From: Rhizobium tibeticum
GTDB taxonomy: Bacteria; Pseudomonadota; Alphaproteobacteria; Rhizobiales; Rhizobiaceae
Direction: 5' to 3'
DNA: 64,000 bases
Assembly: GCF_900110205.1 (NCBI RefSeq)
Contig: NZ_FOCV01000004.1
Location: 186,001-250,000, forward strand
The notes beneath the pieces are model-generated. The model did not search any database and was not told where the DNA came from. It was given only the letters and a program-made list of their open reading frames with translations. Below, piece by piece: positions 53,510-61,989 of the stretch; position 1 is the first letter of the stretch; each line of letters starts with the position of its first letter. Position numbers and translations under genes: made by a program.

Positions 53510-55714
53510 ATGGATAGCGCAGTCACGGAGCATCACGAACCTACTCCGGAAACCAATGAGACTGTGCCATCGCTTGAAGAACTGCTCGCCAGCCCCGAGC
53601 GCTTCATCAACCGCGAGTTCTCATGGTTGCAGTTCAATCGCCGTGTTCTTGAGGAAACGCTGAACACCGAGCATCCGCTGCTTGAGCGAGTCCGTTTCCT
53701 GTCGATCTCTGCGGCAAACCTCGACGAATTCTTCATGGTGCGCGTTGCCGGGCTTGAGGGGCAGGTGCGCCAAAACATCGTTGTGCGCACGCCCGACGGC
53801 AAGACGCCTGCCGAGCAACTCGACGCCATCCTCCAGGAGATCGACAATCTGCAGATGGAGCAGCAGGCATCGCTTGCCGTTCTCCAGCAGTATCTCGCCA
53901 AGGAAGATATCCTGATCGTCCGTCCCGGGGCACTCAGCGACCTCGATCGCGCCTGGCTGGCGACGGAATTCGAGCAAGCGATCTTCCCAGTGTTGACGCC
54001 GCTGTCCATCGACCCGGCGCACCCGTTCCCCTTCATTCCGAACCTCGGCTTCTCGATCGGCCTGCAGCTCGTCAGCAAGAACGGTCGCGACCCGATGACG
54101 GCGCTGCTGCGCCTGCCGCCGGCGCTCGACCGGTTCGTGCGCCTGCCGGACGATCGCAACACGATCCGCTACATCACGCTCGAGGATGTTACCAACGTCT
54201 TCATTCACCGCCTCTATCCCGGCTACGAGGTGCAGGGCTCAGGTACGTTCCGGATCATCCGCGACAGCGATATCGAAGTCGAGGAAGAAGCCGAAGACCT
54301 CGTGCGCTTTTTCGAAACCGCGTTGAAGCGCCGCCGCCGCGGATCGGTGATTCGCATCGAGACCGATTCCGAGATGCCGGCGTCGTTGCGCCAGTTCGTC
54401 GTTCAGGCCCTCAGCGTTCCGGAAAATCGAGTCGCGGTCCTGCCAGGCCTGCTGGCGTTGAACACGCTGTCCGAAATCACCAAGGCGCCGCGTGAAGATC
54501 TTCGATTTCCGTCCTACAATGCGCGATTTCCCGAACGTGTCCGAGAGCACGCCGGCGACTGCTTCGCTGCCATCCGCGAAAAGGACATGGTGGTTCACCA
54601 TCCCTACGAATCTTTCGACGTGGTGGTCCAGTTTCTGCTCCAGGCTGCACGCGATCCGGACGTCCTGGCGATAAAACAAACCCTCTACCGCACGTCGAAC
54701 GACAGCCCGATCGTCCGTGCGCTGATCGACGCGGCCGAATCCGGCAAGTCCGTTACGGCCCTGGTGGAGCTGAAAGCCCGCTTTGACGAAGAGGCCAACA
54801 TCCGCTGGGCGCGCGACCTGGAGCGCGCTGGCGTACAGGTCGTCTTCGGCTTCATCGAGTTGAAAACACACGCCAAGATGTCGCTGGTCGTCCGCCGCGA
54901 AGAGGGTAAGCTTCGCAGCTACTGCCATCTCGGCACCGGCAACTATCATCCGGTCACCGCGAAGATCTATACCGACCTGTCGTTCTTCACCTGCAATCCG
55001 GTGATCGCGCACGACATGGCGAATATCTTCAACTTCATCACTGGCTACGGCGAGCCCGAAGAGAGCATGAAACTGGCGGTTTCTCCCTACACGCTGCGCT
55101 CGCGCATCGTTCGCCACATCGAGGAAGAAATCAAGCACGCTAAGAACGGCGCGCCGGCGGCGATCTGGATGAAGATGAATTCGCTCGTCGACCCCGAGAT
55201 CATCGACGCGCTTTACACGGCAAGCCGCGCCGGCGTCGAGATTGATCTTGTCATTCGAGGCATCTGCTGCCTGCGCCCACAAGTGCCCGGCCTGTCGGAG
55301 AATATCCGGGTAAAGTCGATCGTCGGACGCTTCCTGGAGCACAGCCGCATCTTCTGCTTCGGCAATGGTCACGGGCTGCCATCCGACAAGGCGCTGGTTT
55401 ATATCGGCTCGGCGGACATGATGCCGCGCAACCTCGATCGCCGTGTCGAAACGCTCGTCCCACTGACCAATCCGACGGTCCACGAGCAGGTTCTCTCACA
55501 GATTATGCTCGGCAATATCATTGACAATCAGCAAAGCTACGAGATATTGCCCGACGGTACGTCCAGGCGCATGGAAGTGCGCAAGGGCGAAGAGCCGTTC
55601 AACGCGCAGCAGTACTTCATGACCAACCCCAGCCTGTCCGGCCGCGGCGAAGCCTTGAAATCCAGTGCGCCCAAGCTGATCGCCGGCCTGCTTTCCGGCC
55701 GAAACAACAAGTAA
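53510..55714 (+). CDS. ppk: Polyphosphate kinase Ppk1
   Basis: Ppk1 makes inorganic polyphosphate from ATP through a phospho-histidine. The 734-residue protein has the N-terminal domain ([19 protein letters not shown]), a head domain and two phospholipase D-like catalytic domains. [41 protein letters not shown] and the autophosphorylated His region [11 protein letters not shown] are all present. The ATG at 53510 is chosen over a TTG 27 bp upstream, which would sit closer to the -10. ppx follows after 12 bp. Confidence 0.96.
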   Translation: MDSAVTEHHEPTPETNETVPSLEELLASPERFINREFSWLQFNRRVLEETLNTEHPLLERVRFLSISAANLDEFFMVRVAGLEGQVRQNIVVRTPDGKTPAEQLDAILQEIDNLQMEQQASLAVLQQYLAKEDILIVRPGALSDLDRAWLATEFEQAIFPVLTPLSIDPAHPFPFIPNLGFSIGLQLVSKNGRDPMTALLRLPPALDRFVRLPDDRNTIRYITLEDVTNVFIHRLYPGYEVQGSGTFRIIRDSDIEVEEEAEDLVRFFETALKRRRRGSVIRIETDSEMPASLRQFVVQALSVPENRVAVLPGLLALNTLSEITKAPREDLRFPSYNARFPERVREHAGDCFAAIREKDMVVHHPYESFDVVVQFLLQAARDPDVLAIKQTLYRTSNDSPIVRALIDAAESGKSVTALVELKARFDEEANIRWARDLERAGVQVVFGFIELKTHAKMSLVVRREEGKLRSYCHLGTGNYHPVTAKIYTDLSFFTCNPVIAHDMANIFNFITGYGEPEESMKLAVSPYTLRSRIVRHIEEEIKHAKNGAPAAIWMKMNSLVDPEIIDALYTASRAGVEIDLVIRGICCLRPQVPGLSENIRVKSIVGRFLEHSRIFCFGNGHGLPSDKALVYIGSADMMPRNLDRRVETLVPLTNPTVHEQVLSQIMLGNIIDNQQSYEILPDGTSRRMEVRKGEEPFNAQQYFMTNPSLSGRGEALKSSAPKLIAGLLSGRNNK

Positions 55715-55726
55715 TATTGGACCTGC

Positions 55727-57250
55727 ATGGTTGAATCAGAAGCCCAGGGGCGCCTTCCAGGGATAGCCCCGGTCTCCGTGGTCGATATCGGGTCGAACTC
55801 GATCCGTGTGGTCATCTATGAAGGCATGTCCCGCTCGCCGACGATCCTTTTCAACGAAAAGGTGCTCTGTGGTCTCGGTCGAGGAATCGCACTGACCGGC
55901 AAGATGGATGAGGCGAGTGTCGGGCGGGCGCTGGCTGCCTTGCATCGGTTCAAGGCATTATCCGATCAGGCGCGCGCCGCCACCATGTTCGTGCTGGCGA
56001 CGGCGGCGGCCCGCGAAGCATCGAACGGACCGGATTTTATCCACAAGGCGGAAACAATCCTTCAGCGTAAGGTCCGCGTTCTTTCCGGTGAGGAAGAGGC
56101 GAAGTTCTCCGCCCTCGGCATTGTCAGCGGCTTCTATGAGCCGGACGGTATTGCTGGCGACCTGGGCGGCGGTTCACTCGAACTGATTGACATCAAGGGC
56201 AAGGAAATCGGCAAGGGGGTCACCTTACCGCTCGGTGGCCTTCGCCTGTCGGAATATGCCGGCGGCTCGCTGGAGAAGGCCCGAACCTTTGCTCGCAAGC
56301 ATGTGAGAACAATTTCCAAACTGCTGGCGAAGGGAGATGGGCGCACCTTCTATGCCGTCGGGGGCACTTGGCGAAATATTGCCAAACTGCACATGGAGAT
56401 GACGCAGTATCCGCTGCACATGATGCAGGGCTACGAAGTTTCGCTCGAGGCGATGATTCAATTCCTCGATCAGGTGGAGATTGCCAAGGACTCGAAGGAT
56501 CCTGCGTGGATGGCGGTCTCGAAGCATCGCCGCGCGCTGCTTCCGTTCGGTGCGGTTGCCATGAAGGAAGTCCTGAGCGCGATGAAGCCCTCTGTCATCT
56601 CGTTCTCGGGGCAGGGCGTGCGTGAAGGCTACCTCTATTCATTGCTTTCCGAGAGCGAGCGCCGCAGCGATCCGCTGCTGGCCGCCGCTGGCGAACTCGC
56701 CATTCTGCGCGCGCGTTCGCCAGAACACGCCAGAGAGCTGGCGGACTGGACAGGCCGCGTGATGCCCTATTTCGGCATCGCCGAGACGGAGGAGGAGGCG
56801 CGCTATCGCCAGGCGGCGTGCCTGCTTGCCGACATAAGCTGGCGCGCGCATCCCGATTACCGCGGCCTGCAGGCGCTGAACATCATTGCTCACTCGTCCT
56901 TTGTCGGCATCAGCCACCCCGGCCGCGCCTTCATTGCGCTGACGAACTATTACAGGTTCGAAGGGCCGTATGACGACGGTGCGACGGGCCCTCTCGCCAC
57001 CATCGCCACGCCGAGATTTATCGAGCGCGCCAAGCTGCTCGGCGGCTTGCTGCGTGTCGTCTATCTCTTTTCGGCATCCATGCCCGGCGTCGTGCGCAAT
57101 CTCACCTTCCAGAAATCGTCCAAACCCGATCTCGACTTGGAGTTCGTGGTTCCGGCGGAATATCACGACTTTGCCGGCGAGCGCCTCGAAGGCCGCTTGC
57201 AACAGCTTTCCAAGCTGACCAACAAGCGCTTGGCCTTCCGCTTCGAATAG
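55727..57250 (+). CDS. ppx: Exopolyphosphatase / Ppx-GppA phosphatase
   Basis: Ppx shortens polyphosphate from its ends; the family also hydrolyses pppGpp. The 507-residue protein has the ASKHA phosphate loops VDIGSNSIRVVIYEG (about residues 20-34) and GDLGGGSLELIDI (about 144-156), and a C-terminal helical HD-like domain with NIIAHSSFVGISHPGRAF. It is cotranscribed with ppk (12-bp gap), so synthesis and breakdown would share the same PHO-box promoter. Confidence 0.94.
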   Translation: MVESEAQGRLPGIAPVSVVDIGSNSIRVVIYEGMSRSPTILFNEKVLCGLGRGIALTGKMDEASVGRALAALHRFKALSDQARAATMFVLATAAAREASNGPDFIHKAETILQRKVRVLSGEEEAKFSALGIVSGFYEPDGIAGDLGGGSLELIDIKGKEIGKGVTLPLGGLRLSEYAGGSLEKARTFARKHVRTISKLLAKGDGRTFYAVGGTWRNIAKLHMEMTQYPLHMMQGYEVSLEAMIQFLDQVEIAKDSKDPAWMAVSKHRRALLPFGAVAMKEVLSAMKPSVISFSGQGVREGYLYSLLSESERRSDPLLAAAGELAILRARSPEHARELADWTGRVMPYFGIAETEEEARYRQAACLLADISWRAHPDYRGLQALNIIAHSSFVGISHPGRAFIALTNYYRFEGPYDDGATGPLATIATPRFIERAKLLGGLLRVVYLFSASMPGVVRNLTFQKSSKPDLDLEFVVPAEYHDFAGERLEGRLQQLSKLTNKRLAFRFE

Positions 57251-57293
57251 CGTTCATCTGTGCATCTCAGGTGAACTGTGGCATAACTGAGCC

Positions 57294-58265
57294 ATGGCGA
57301 TACATGTCTTGGCGGTCCATCGCGACACAGTCGGGACGGAACAGGCGGCGGGCAATTCGCTTGCGGCCGCCTATTCCGTGGGGGTTCTCTGCTGGCTGCT
57401 GTCAGCCGGTGTCTATATTGCCGCGAAATGGGTCTCTTCCGAGATGCCGCCCTGGGCGCTCTGCTTCTGGCGAGTGCTGATCGCCTGGGCGATCCTGATG
57501 CCGATCGTGCGTCGGCATTTCGGCGATATGGTCGCGCTGGTGCGGGCTCGCCCCCTCGAACTGCTTGCCATCGGCGGCATGGGACTCGCGATTTGCCAGG
57601 GCATGATTTTTGTCGGTCTCGAGCATGCCGACGCCACTACCGCCGGCATTATCATCGCCCTGATCCCGATCATCACCATGATTCTTGCCCGTTTGATTCT
57701 GGCTGAGTCGATGGGAGGCTGGCAGGTAATCGGATCGATCTTGGCCTTTCTCGGGATCGTGGTCATCATCCTCAAGGGCAGCCCGGCAGCGCTGATGCGT
57801 CTCGACTTCAATCCTGGCGAACTGTGGATCGTCGCCGGCGCATTTTGTTTCAGCGTCTATACCGTCCTGCTCCGCCGGGCGAAATTCGATGTGAATCGCC
57901 TTGCACTCCTGGTGCTGCTTCTCGGCGCGGCGGTGCTGACGGCGCTGCCCTTCTATCTCTTTGAGCTTCTCTCTGACGAACGCTCGACGCTCAACAGCAG
58001 CGGGCTCGTCGCGCTCGCCTACGTCGCGATCCCCGGCGGAGCGGTTATGTATTACCTCTTCAATCGGAGCATCGAGGCTCTGGGCGCGGCGAGGGCGGGC
58101 GTGCTCCTCTACATCCAGACGATCTTTATAGCTGTGCTCGCCTATCTGATCCTCGGCGAGCAGTTGCAACCCTATCACCTCGAAGGTGCCGCGCTCATCG
58201 TCGCCGGCCTGCTGCTCATCATCCTGCTGAAGCCCAAGGCTAAGGCGCAGGCGGCAACGGTCTAA
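57294..58265 (+). CDS. EamA/DMT-superfamily transporter
   Basis: The 323-residue inner membrane protein has about ten hydrophobic segments arranged as two EamA repeats (about 30-160 and 180-315). The second repeat ends in GVLLYIQTIFIAVLAYLILGEQL. Members export amino acids or other metabolites; the substrate is unknown. No good Shine-Dalgarno precedes the ATG, so the start is uncertain by some codons. It begins 43 bp after ppx on the same strand and may share its transcript. Confidence 0.86.
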   Translation: MAIHVLAVHRDTVGTEQAAGNSLAAAYSVGVLCWLLSAGVYIAAKWVSSEMPPWALCFWRVLIAWAILMPIVRRHFGDMVALVRARPLELLAIGGMGLAICQGMIFVGLEHADATTAGIIIALIPIITMILARLILAESMGGWQVIGSILAFLGIVVIILKGSPAALMRLDFNPGELWIVAGAFCFSVYTVLLRRAKFDVNRLALLVLLLGAAVLTALPFYLFELLSDERSTLNSSGLVALAYVAIPGGAVMYYLFNRSIEALGAARAGVLLYIQTIFIAVLAYLILGEQLQPYHLEGAALIVAGLLLIILLKPKAKAQAATV

Positions 58266-58281
58266 GGGTCCGTTTGGAACG

Positions 58282-58422
58282 TCAGTGGCGGATACGTCGG
58301 AGCAGAAGACCGCCCATGGCGACATGGATCATGGCTTCTGACACGTCGATGCGGGCCTCGTGGTCGCGGACAAGGCGCCACCATCGTGTCATCCAGGCGG
58401 CCATCCGGGCCCGACTCGCTGC
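58282..58422 (-). pseudogene. C-terminal remnant of an IS5-type transposase
   Basis: Read on the minus strand, the frame ends RWWRLVRDHEARIDVSEA, then MIHVAMGGLLLRRIRH and a stop (TGA at 58284-58282). RRL..D.E..IDVSEAMI....G.LLRR is the C-terminal end of many IS5-family DDE transposases. Only about 45 codons remain; no catalytic Asp/Glu part, start or inverted ends are visible. It marks an old insertion at the end of the DMT transporter gene. Family assignment is from memory of the motif. Confidence 0.6.
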
Positions 58423-58486
58423 TGTCCACATCAGAAGCTTGAATCATGGAACGCCTCAAACCGCCACCCCGTGTTCAAACGGTCTT
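58400..58486 (+). repeat. Direct repeat, copy A (left of the VOC gene)
   Basis: This 87-bp stretch matches 59159-59244 in the same orientation at about 75 of 87 positions, with one single-base gap. The core, ACATCAGAAGCTTGAAT through CTCAAACCGCCACCC to TTCAAACGGTCTT, is about 90% identical. Copy A overlaps the start of the transposase remnant, so it probably belongs to that mobile element. Confidence 0.75.
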
Positions 58487-58635
58487 CTAGGTGCCGATAG
58501 CGGCTTTCACGGGCGACAGGCTTGACGACCTAAGCGTGCCTCACCAGAACGCGGCCGAACCTGGACGGAGCGGCGGGTCGGGTTCGGACGCTCTCGCTGA
58601 CGTCGGTCACTCTTTGCCGTTCGCCTTCGTAGCGT
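58487..58635. other. Non-coding spacer between repeat A and the VOC gene
   Basis: I see no gene, terminator-like stem or repeat in this GC-rich spacer, which lies downstream of the VOC stop codon. It may be further decayed insertion sequence. Confidence 0.4.
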
Positions 58636-59073
58636 TCAGTTGAGTTCTTGGGCAAGTCCGATGAGAATCCCTTCAGGCCCACGGATGTAGCAGAGCCGAT
58701 ACGCGTCGTTATACTGGACTACATCGCCTACGAGCTGCGCGCCGCGCGTGCGGAGCCTTTCAAGCGTCTCGTCGATGTCGTCCACGGCGAACATGACGCG
58801 GAGGTAGCCTAGGGCGTTGACCGGGGCGTTCCGGTGATCTGCGACGACAGGCGGCGTGAGGAAGCGGGAGAGCTCGATCCGGCTGTGGCCGTCCGGTGTG
58901 CGCATCATGGCAATCTCGACACGCTGATCGCCCAGTCCAGTGACACGTCCGGCCCATTCTCCTTCGATCGTGGCCCGCCCTTCGAGCTCGAGGCCGAGTT
59001 CGCGAAAGAAATCAATCGTCCCTCCGAGGTCTTCGACGACGATTCCTACGTTGTCCATCCGTTTGAGCGCCAT
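58636..59073 (-). CDS. VOC-family (glyoxalase/bleomycin resistance-like) protein
   Basis: The 145-residue protein has two beta-alpha-beta-beta-beta modules (MDNVGIVVEDLGGTIDFFRELGLELEGRA and LRVMFAVDDIDETLERLRTRGAQLV). Candidate metal ligands are the early polar residues, Glu in SRIELSRF and Glu in YIRGPEGILIGLAQEL. The typical first His is replaced by Asn (DNVGI), so metal binding is uncertain. The ATG ending at 59073 is preferred; nine extra residues are possible. The gene lies between the two copies of an IS-linked repeat, which suggests it came with, or was framed by, a mobile element. Confidence 0.78.
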   Translation of the reverse strand: MALKRMDNVGIVVEDLGGTIDFFRELGLELEGRATIEGEWAGRVTGLGDQRVEIAMMRTPDGHSRIELSRFLTPPVVADHRNAPVNALGYLRVMFAVDDIDETLERLRTRGAQLVGDVVQYNDAYRLCYIRGPEGILIGLAQELN

Positions 59074-59158
59074 GTTTCCAATCTCCGATGTGTCGGTCAA
59101 TCTACAAGGTGTTCACCTCGTCCAACAAAGGACGCTTGAGGTGCCCCAAACACCGACA

Positions 59159-59244
59159 GCCATCCACGCCCAGTTCGCTGCTTTTTACATCAGAAGCTTG
59201 AATATGGACCGCCTCAAACCGCCACCCAGTCTTCAAACGGTCTT
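59159..59244 (+). repeat. Direct repeat, copy B (right of the VOC gene)
   Basis: Second copy of the 87-bp repeat at 58400-58486, same orientation, one base shorter. It lies 86 bp upstream of the VOC start codon. The rest of the 297-bp gap (59074-59370) shows no gene. Confidence 0.75.
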
Positions 59245-59321
59245 AAGGGGCGAGGGTGAGCGAGGCCGATGGCGGTCGAGTCGCACTCCACGAAACGGCT
59301 TCTGGCATTTGCTTATCCAGC

Positions 59322-59348
59322 AAAAAGCCCCGCTCTTGCGAACGGGGC
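59322..59348 (-). terminator. Terminator of the phytase-like gene
   Basis: On the minus strand GCCCCG (59348-59343) pairs with CGGGGC (59332-59327) across 10 nt and is followed by five T. It lies 23 bp past the stop of the phytase-like gene. Confidence 0.82.
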
Positions 59349-59370
59349 CTTCCTCGTGAAACGTGCAGGC

Positions 59371-60729
59371 TTACTTCGCGTTCAGGAGTTCGCTGACCTC
59401 AAGCAAGCTGAACTCGTTGTTGTCGGCCTTGTCGACAGCGCGACCTGCCGAGAAGGGCAGGTTGTTGTCGTTGCCGACGACGATGTGCGTGGCATCGACG
59501 CGGTCGACATTCTCGATTGTTACGAACGGCATGTCGTAGTTGCCATCCTTGCTGCCGGCCTTCTTCTTGTTGTCAGGATCCTGGATGTTCAGCAGGTCGA
59601 TGTAGCCGATCTTGCGAACTGATTTGCCGACGTTGGCGTCGTTGAACTCGATCTTGTAGATGCGCTTGAGTTCGGCAGGGGCCTCGAAGCAATCCGGCTT
59701 CGGCTGCTTGGGATCGACGCAGGCCTTGTCCTTCGTGCCGGCGCCGTTGTCGCGTTCGATGACGAGTGCGGTAGTGTCGTCGAGCATGTTGAAGTCGCCG
59801 ATCGAAACACCCTTTTCCTCGAACGGATAGAACCAGGTGCGGCCCGTCCAGTTCTTGGAAGCGGTATCAAACTCGATGACGCGGATGGCGGTATGGCCGT
59901 CAACCGATTCCATCTTGCCGTCGCCCTGGTAGATTGCGCCTTCGAGAAGGCCGTAGAGCTTGCTGCCGTCCTTCGAGATGGCAACACCTTCGAAGCCACC
60001 CGAGCGCTTCAGGTTGAAGACCGGCACCTTAGCGGTCGGGTTTGCCTGGACGGAGACAACCGGATTATCGGGGGACATGACCGGCTTGCCGTCGACCGTG
60101 GTCGAGATGACGTCGGTCAGGCGGCCTTCAGTATCGAACTTAAGGAGGTAGGGTCCGAATTCTTCGCCGATCCAGAAACCGTCTGCGACAGGCTGCACGG
60201 ACTCGATGTCGAAATCCGATCCAGTGAGATAGCGCTTCTCGGCGCCTTCAAGCACGATCGGGAAGGGTGCCTTCTTGTCGGGGTCGGAAAGGAAGAGGTT
60301 CTTGACGACCTCGACCTTGCCGGTCTGCCAATCGAACTTCACCTGATGCAGGAAGAGCATCGCGTCGCTGGAGTTCGCCTTCGAGCCGAAGCCGTTGTCG
60401 GATAGCGTCCAGAACGTGCCGTCAGGCATGGTCTTGATGCCGGAGAAGCCTTGGATCGGCTGACCGTCGAAAGGAAGCTTCAGATCGGTGACGCGAACCC
60501 CGTCCTTGCCCGGAACGCTGCCGAGCGCTTCGGTACGCTTGCGGTCAGCGGTGGTGAATTTGCCGGAATGCTTGAGGAATTCCGGCGTATCGTCCGGAGC
60601 CGCGACGAGCGTGTTGGCCGGCAGAATGGCTTGGCCTGCGAGCTTGGCTGGAAATTCCTGCTGGTCGGCTGCAGCCGGGCAGGCGATCAAAAGAACAAAT
60701 GAAACGGAAGCAAGAAGAGTATTTTTCAT
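59371..60729 (-). CDS. Secreted esterase/phytase-like beta-propeller protein
   Basis: The 452-residue protein has a signal peptide (MKNTLLASVSFVLLIACPAAADQ) and one domain of the phytase-like family (PF13449 type). Typical elements are QGFSGIKTMPDGTFWTLSDNGFGSKANS, DIESVQPVADGFWIGEEFGPYLLKFD, FEGVAISKDGSKLYGLLEGAI and IEFNDANVG. Members are periplasmic or extracellular and may act on phosphate esters, but activity is seldom proven. The Cys pair in KACVDPKQPKPDCFE may form a disulfide. The ATG ending at 60729 is chosen; a GTG/ATG 12 bp earlier is possible. PHO-like heptads lie upstream (separate entry). Confidence 0.83.
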   Translation of the reverse strand: MKNTLLASVSFVLLIACPAAADQQEFPAKLAGQAILPANTLVAAPDDTPEFLKHSGKFTTADRKRTEALGSVPGKDGVRVTDLKLPFDGQPIQGFSGIKTMPDGTFWTLSDNGFGSKANSSDAMLFLHQVKFDWQTGKVEVVKNLFLSDPDKKAPFPIVLEGAEKRYLTGSDFDIESVQPVADGFWIGEEFGPYLLKFDTEGRLTDVISTTVDGKPVMSPDNPVVSVQANPTAKVPVFNLKRSGGFEGVAISKDGSKLYGLLEGAIYQGDGKMESVDGHTAIRVIEFDTASKNWTGRTWFYPFEEKGVSIGDFNMLDDTTALVIERDNGAGTKDKACVDPKQPKPDCFEAPAELKRIYKIEFNDANVGKSVRKIGYIDLLNIQDPDNKKKAGSKDGNYDMPFVTIENVDRVDATHIVVGNDNNLPFSAGRAVDKADNNEFSLLEVSELLNAK

Positions 60730-60774
60730 CGAAACCCCCAAGGATTGGAATGCGGGTCTCGATTAGCAAGGCTT

Positions 60775-61842
60775 TCATGTCGGCGCGTTGACGCTTGCGT
60801 GACGCTTTGGTGACGCTTTGCGGTTGTCTGCCTTGGCGAGCGCGATGACGCCGAGGGTTTGGCCGCGGCCCTTGACGGCGTGGCTTCCAAGATCCTCCGC
60901 CGACACCGCCTCCGGCATCTTGATCCGCTGCGCGAGGTCGGATGAGATGAGGACCGATCGGTTCAACGTCTTGCAGAGCGATTCGAGCCGGGACGCAGTA
61001 TTCACCGTGTCACCGAAATAGGTGATCTTGTGATGGTCGACGCCGATTTCGGCTGTGATCACGGTGCCTCCGTGCAAAGCGGCGCGCAGGCGGGGGACCT
61101 GGCCATATGTCTTCAACCAGCTCTCGGCGTCCGCCTCTATCTCGCTGATGATATCGAAGATGCAGTTCACGCATCGCGCGAATTTGATCCCGCGCTCCAA
61201 CGGCCAGCTGATGATCGCGGCGTCTCCGACATAGTCATCGATAGTGCCTTTGTATTTCCGCACCGGCTCGGCGAAGGCAGCAAACAGCGAGCTCAGCATC
61301 TGCTGTGCCCGAAGGTCACCATGTTTCTCGGCAAAGGCCGTCGAATCCACGAGGTCGATGAACAGGAAGACGCGTTCCTCGCTGATCGGCTTCCGGTATC
61401 GGCTGAACAGCATGCTCATGAAGATGTCGCGGCCCAGCAATTCGCGGATGCGCAGCACGAAGATAATGAGCGCGCACACGGCGAGTGCATAGAGGAAGGC
61501 ATCGAAGGGCAGAACGACAGCCTCTACCCATGATGCAGGATGAATTGCGCCGAGCCACCACATGGCGAGGCCAGCAATCGCAAATCCGATGCTCATCAGA
61601 ATTTCGTAGACGAAGATCTCTGCGAGAAAGAACGTCACCGTCGGCAATGCCTGCATGCGCCGGTAAAGGCCGCGCAGGATCACCTTTCGTTCGAAGGCAA
61701 TGATCGGCATGCCGATGAACAGCGCAAAGGTTGCTCCGACGAAGGGATGTCCCCCATAGAACCGCATGTCATAGAGAACGCCACTCGCGGCTATGACGAG
61801 CGCGATCAATAGCCAGTTCTGGACTGGAGATATTTCCCTCAT
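60775..61842 (-). CDS. Membrane-bound class III adenylate cyclase
   Basis: The 355-residue protein has about four to five N-terminal membrane segments (residues 8-130) and a C-terminal cyclase domain. FLFIDLVDSTAFAEK and DDYVGDAAIISW carry the metal aspartates; GVDHHKITYFGDTVNTASRLES is the Asn/Arg transition-state region. Unlike the first cyclase in the window (7269-9080) it is membrane-anchored and lacks TPRs, so the two should respond to different inputs. AAGGA precedes the ATG. The C-terminal codons carry the 11-bp tandem repeat. The phytase-like gene follows after 45 bp on the same strand. Confidence 0.86.
   Translation of the reverse strand: MREISPVQNWLLIALVIAASGVLYDMRFYGGHPFVGATFALFIGMPIIAFERKVILRGLYRRMQALPTVTFFLAEIFVYEILMSIGFAIAGLAMWWLGAIHPASWVEAVVLPFDAFLYALAVCALIIFVLRIRELLGRDIFMSMLFSRYRKPISEERVFLFIDLVDSTAFAEKHGDLRAQQMLSSLFAAFAEPVRKYKGTIDDYVGDAAIISWPLERGIKFARCVNCIFDIISEIEADAESWLKTYGQVPRLRAALHGGTVITAEIGVDHHKITYFGDTVNTASRLESLCKTLNRSVLISSDLAQRIKMPEAVSAEDLGSHAVKGRGQTLGVIALAKADNRKASPKRHASVNAPT
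60788..60816 (-). promoter_or_regulatory. Three heptad repeats with 11-bp period upstream of the phytase-like gene
   Basis: On the minus strand the heptads GCGTCAC (60816-60810), GCGTCAC (60805-60799) and GCGTCAA (60794-60788) are spaced by 4 nt, the geometry of a PHO box (CTGTCAT-N4-CTGTCAT), but each shares only about four of seven bases (GTCA core). They lie inside the 3' end of the cyclase gene, about 60-90 nt before the phytase-like start. PhoB binding is speculative. Confidence 0.35.
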
Positions 61843-61989
61843 GTAGTCCTTTTCGCGGTGCCGCGTCGTCGCGGATACCTAGGGCATATAGGAAACGTCG
61901 GGTGTTTCCGAAAGGCACACTAGGTTGGTTTCCTTGATCGAATAGATCTGGAAATGACTATGCGCGCAAAAAAGTCCGCTTGATGGCGC

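Noticed and set aside
54239..55483. Open frame of 414 codons opposite ppk
   Set aside because: Same reason: mirrors the codon bias of ppk and has no recognisable domain or start signal.
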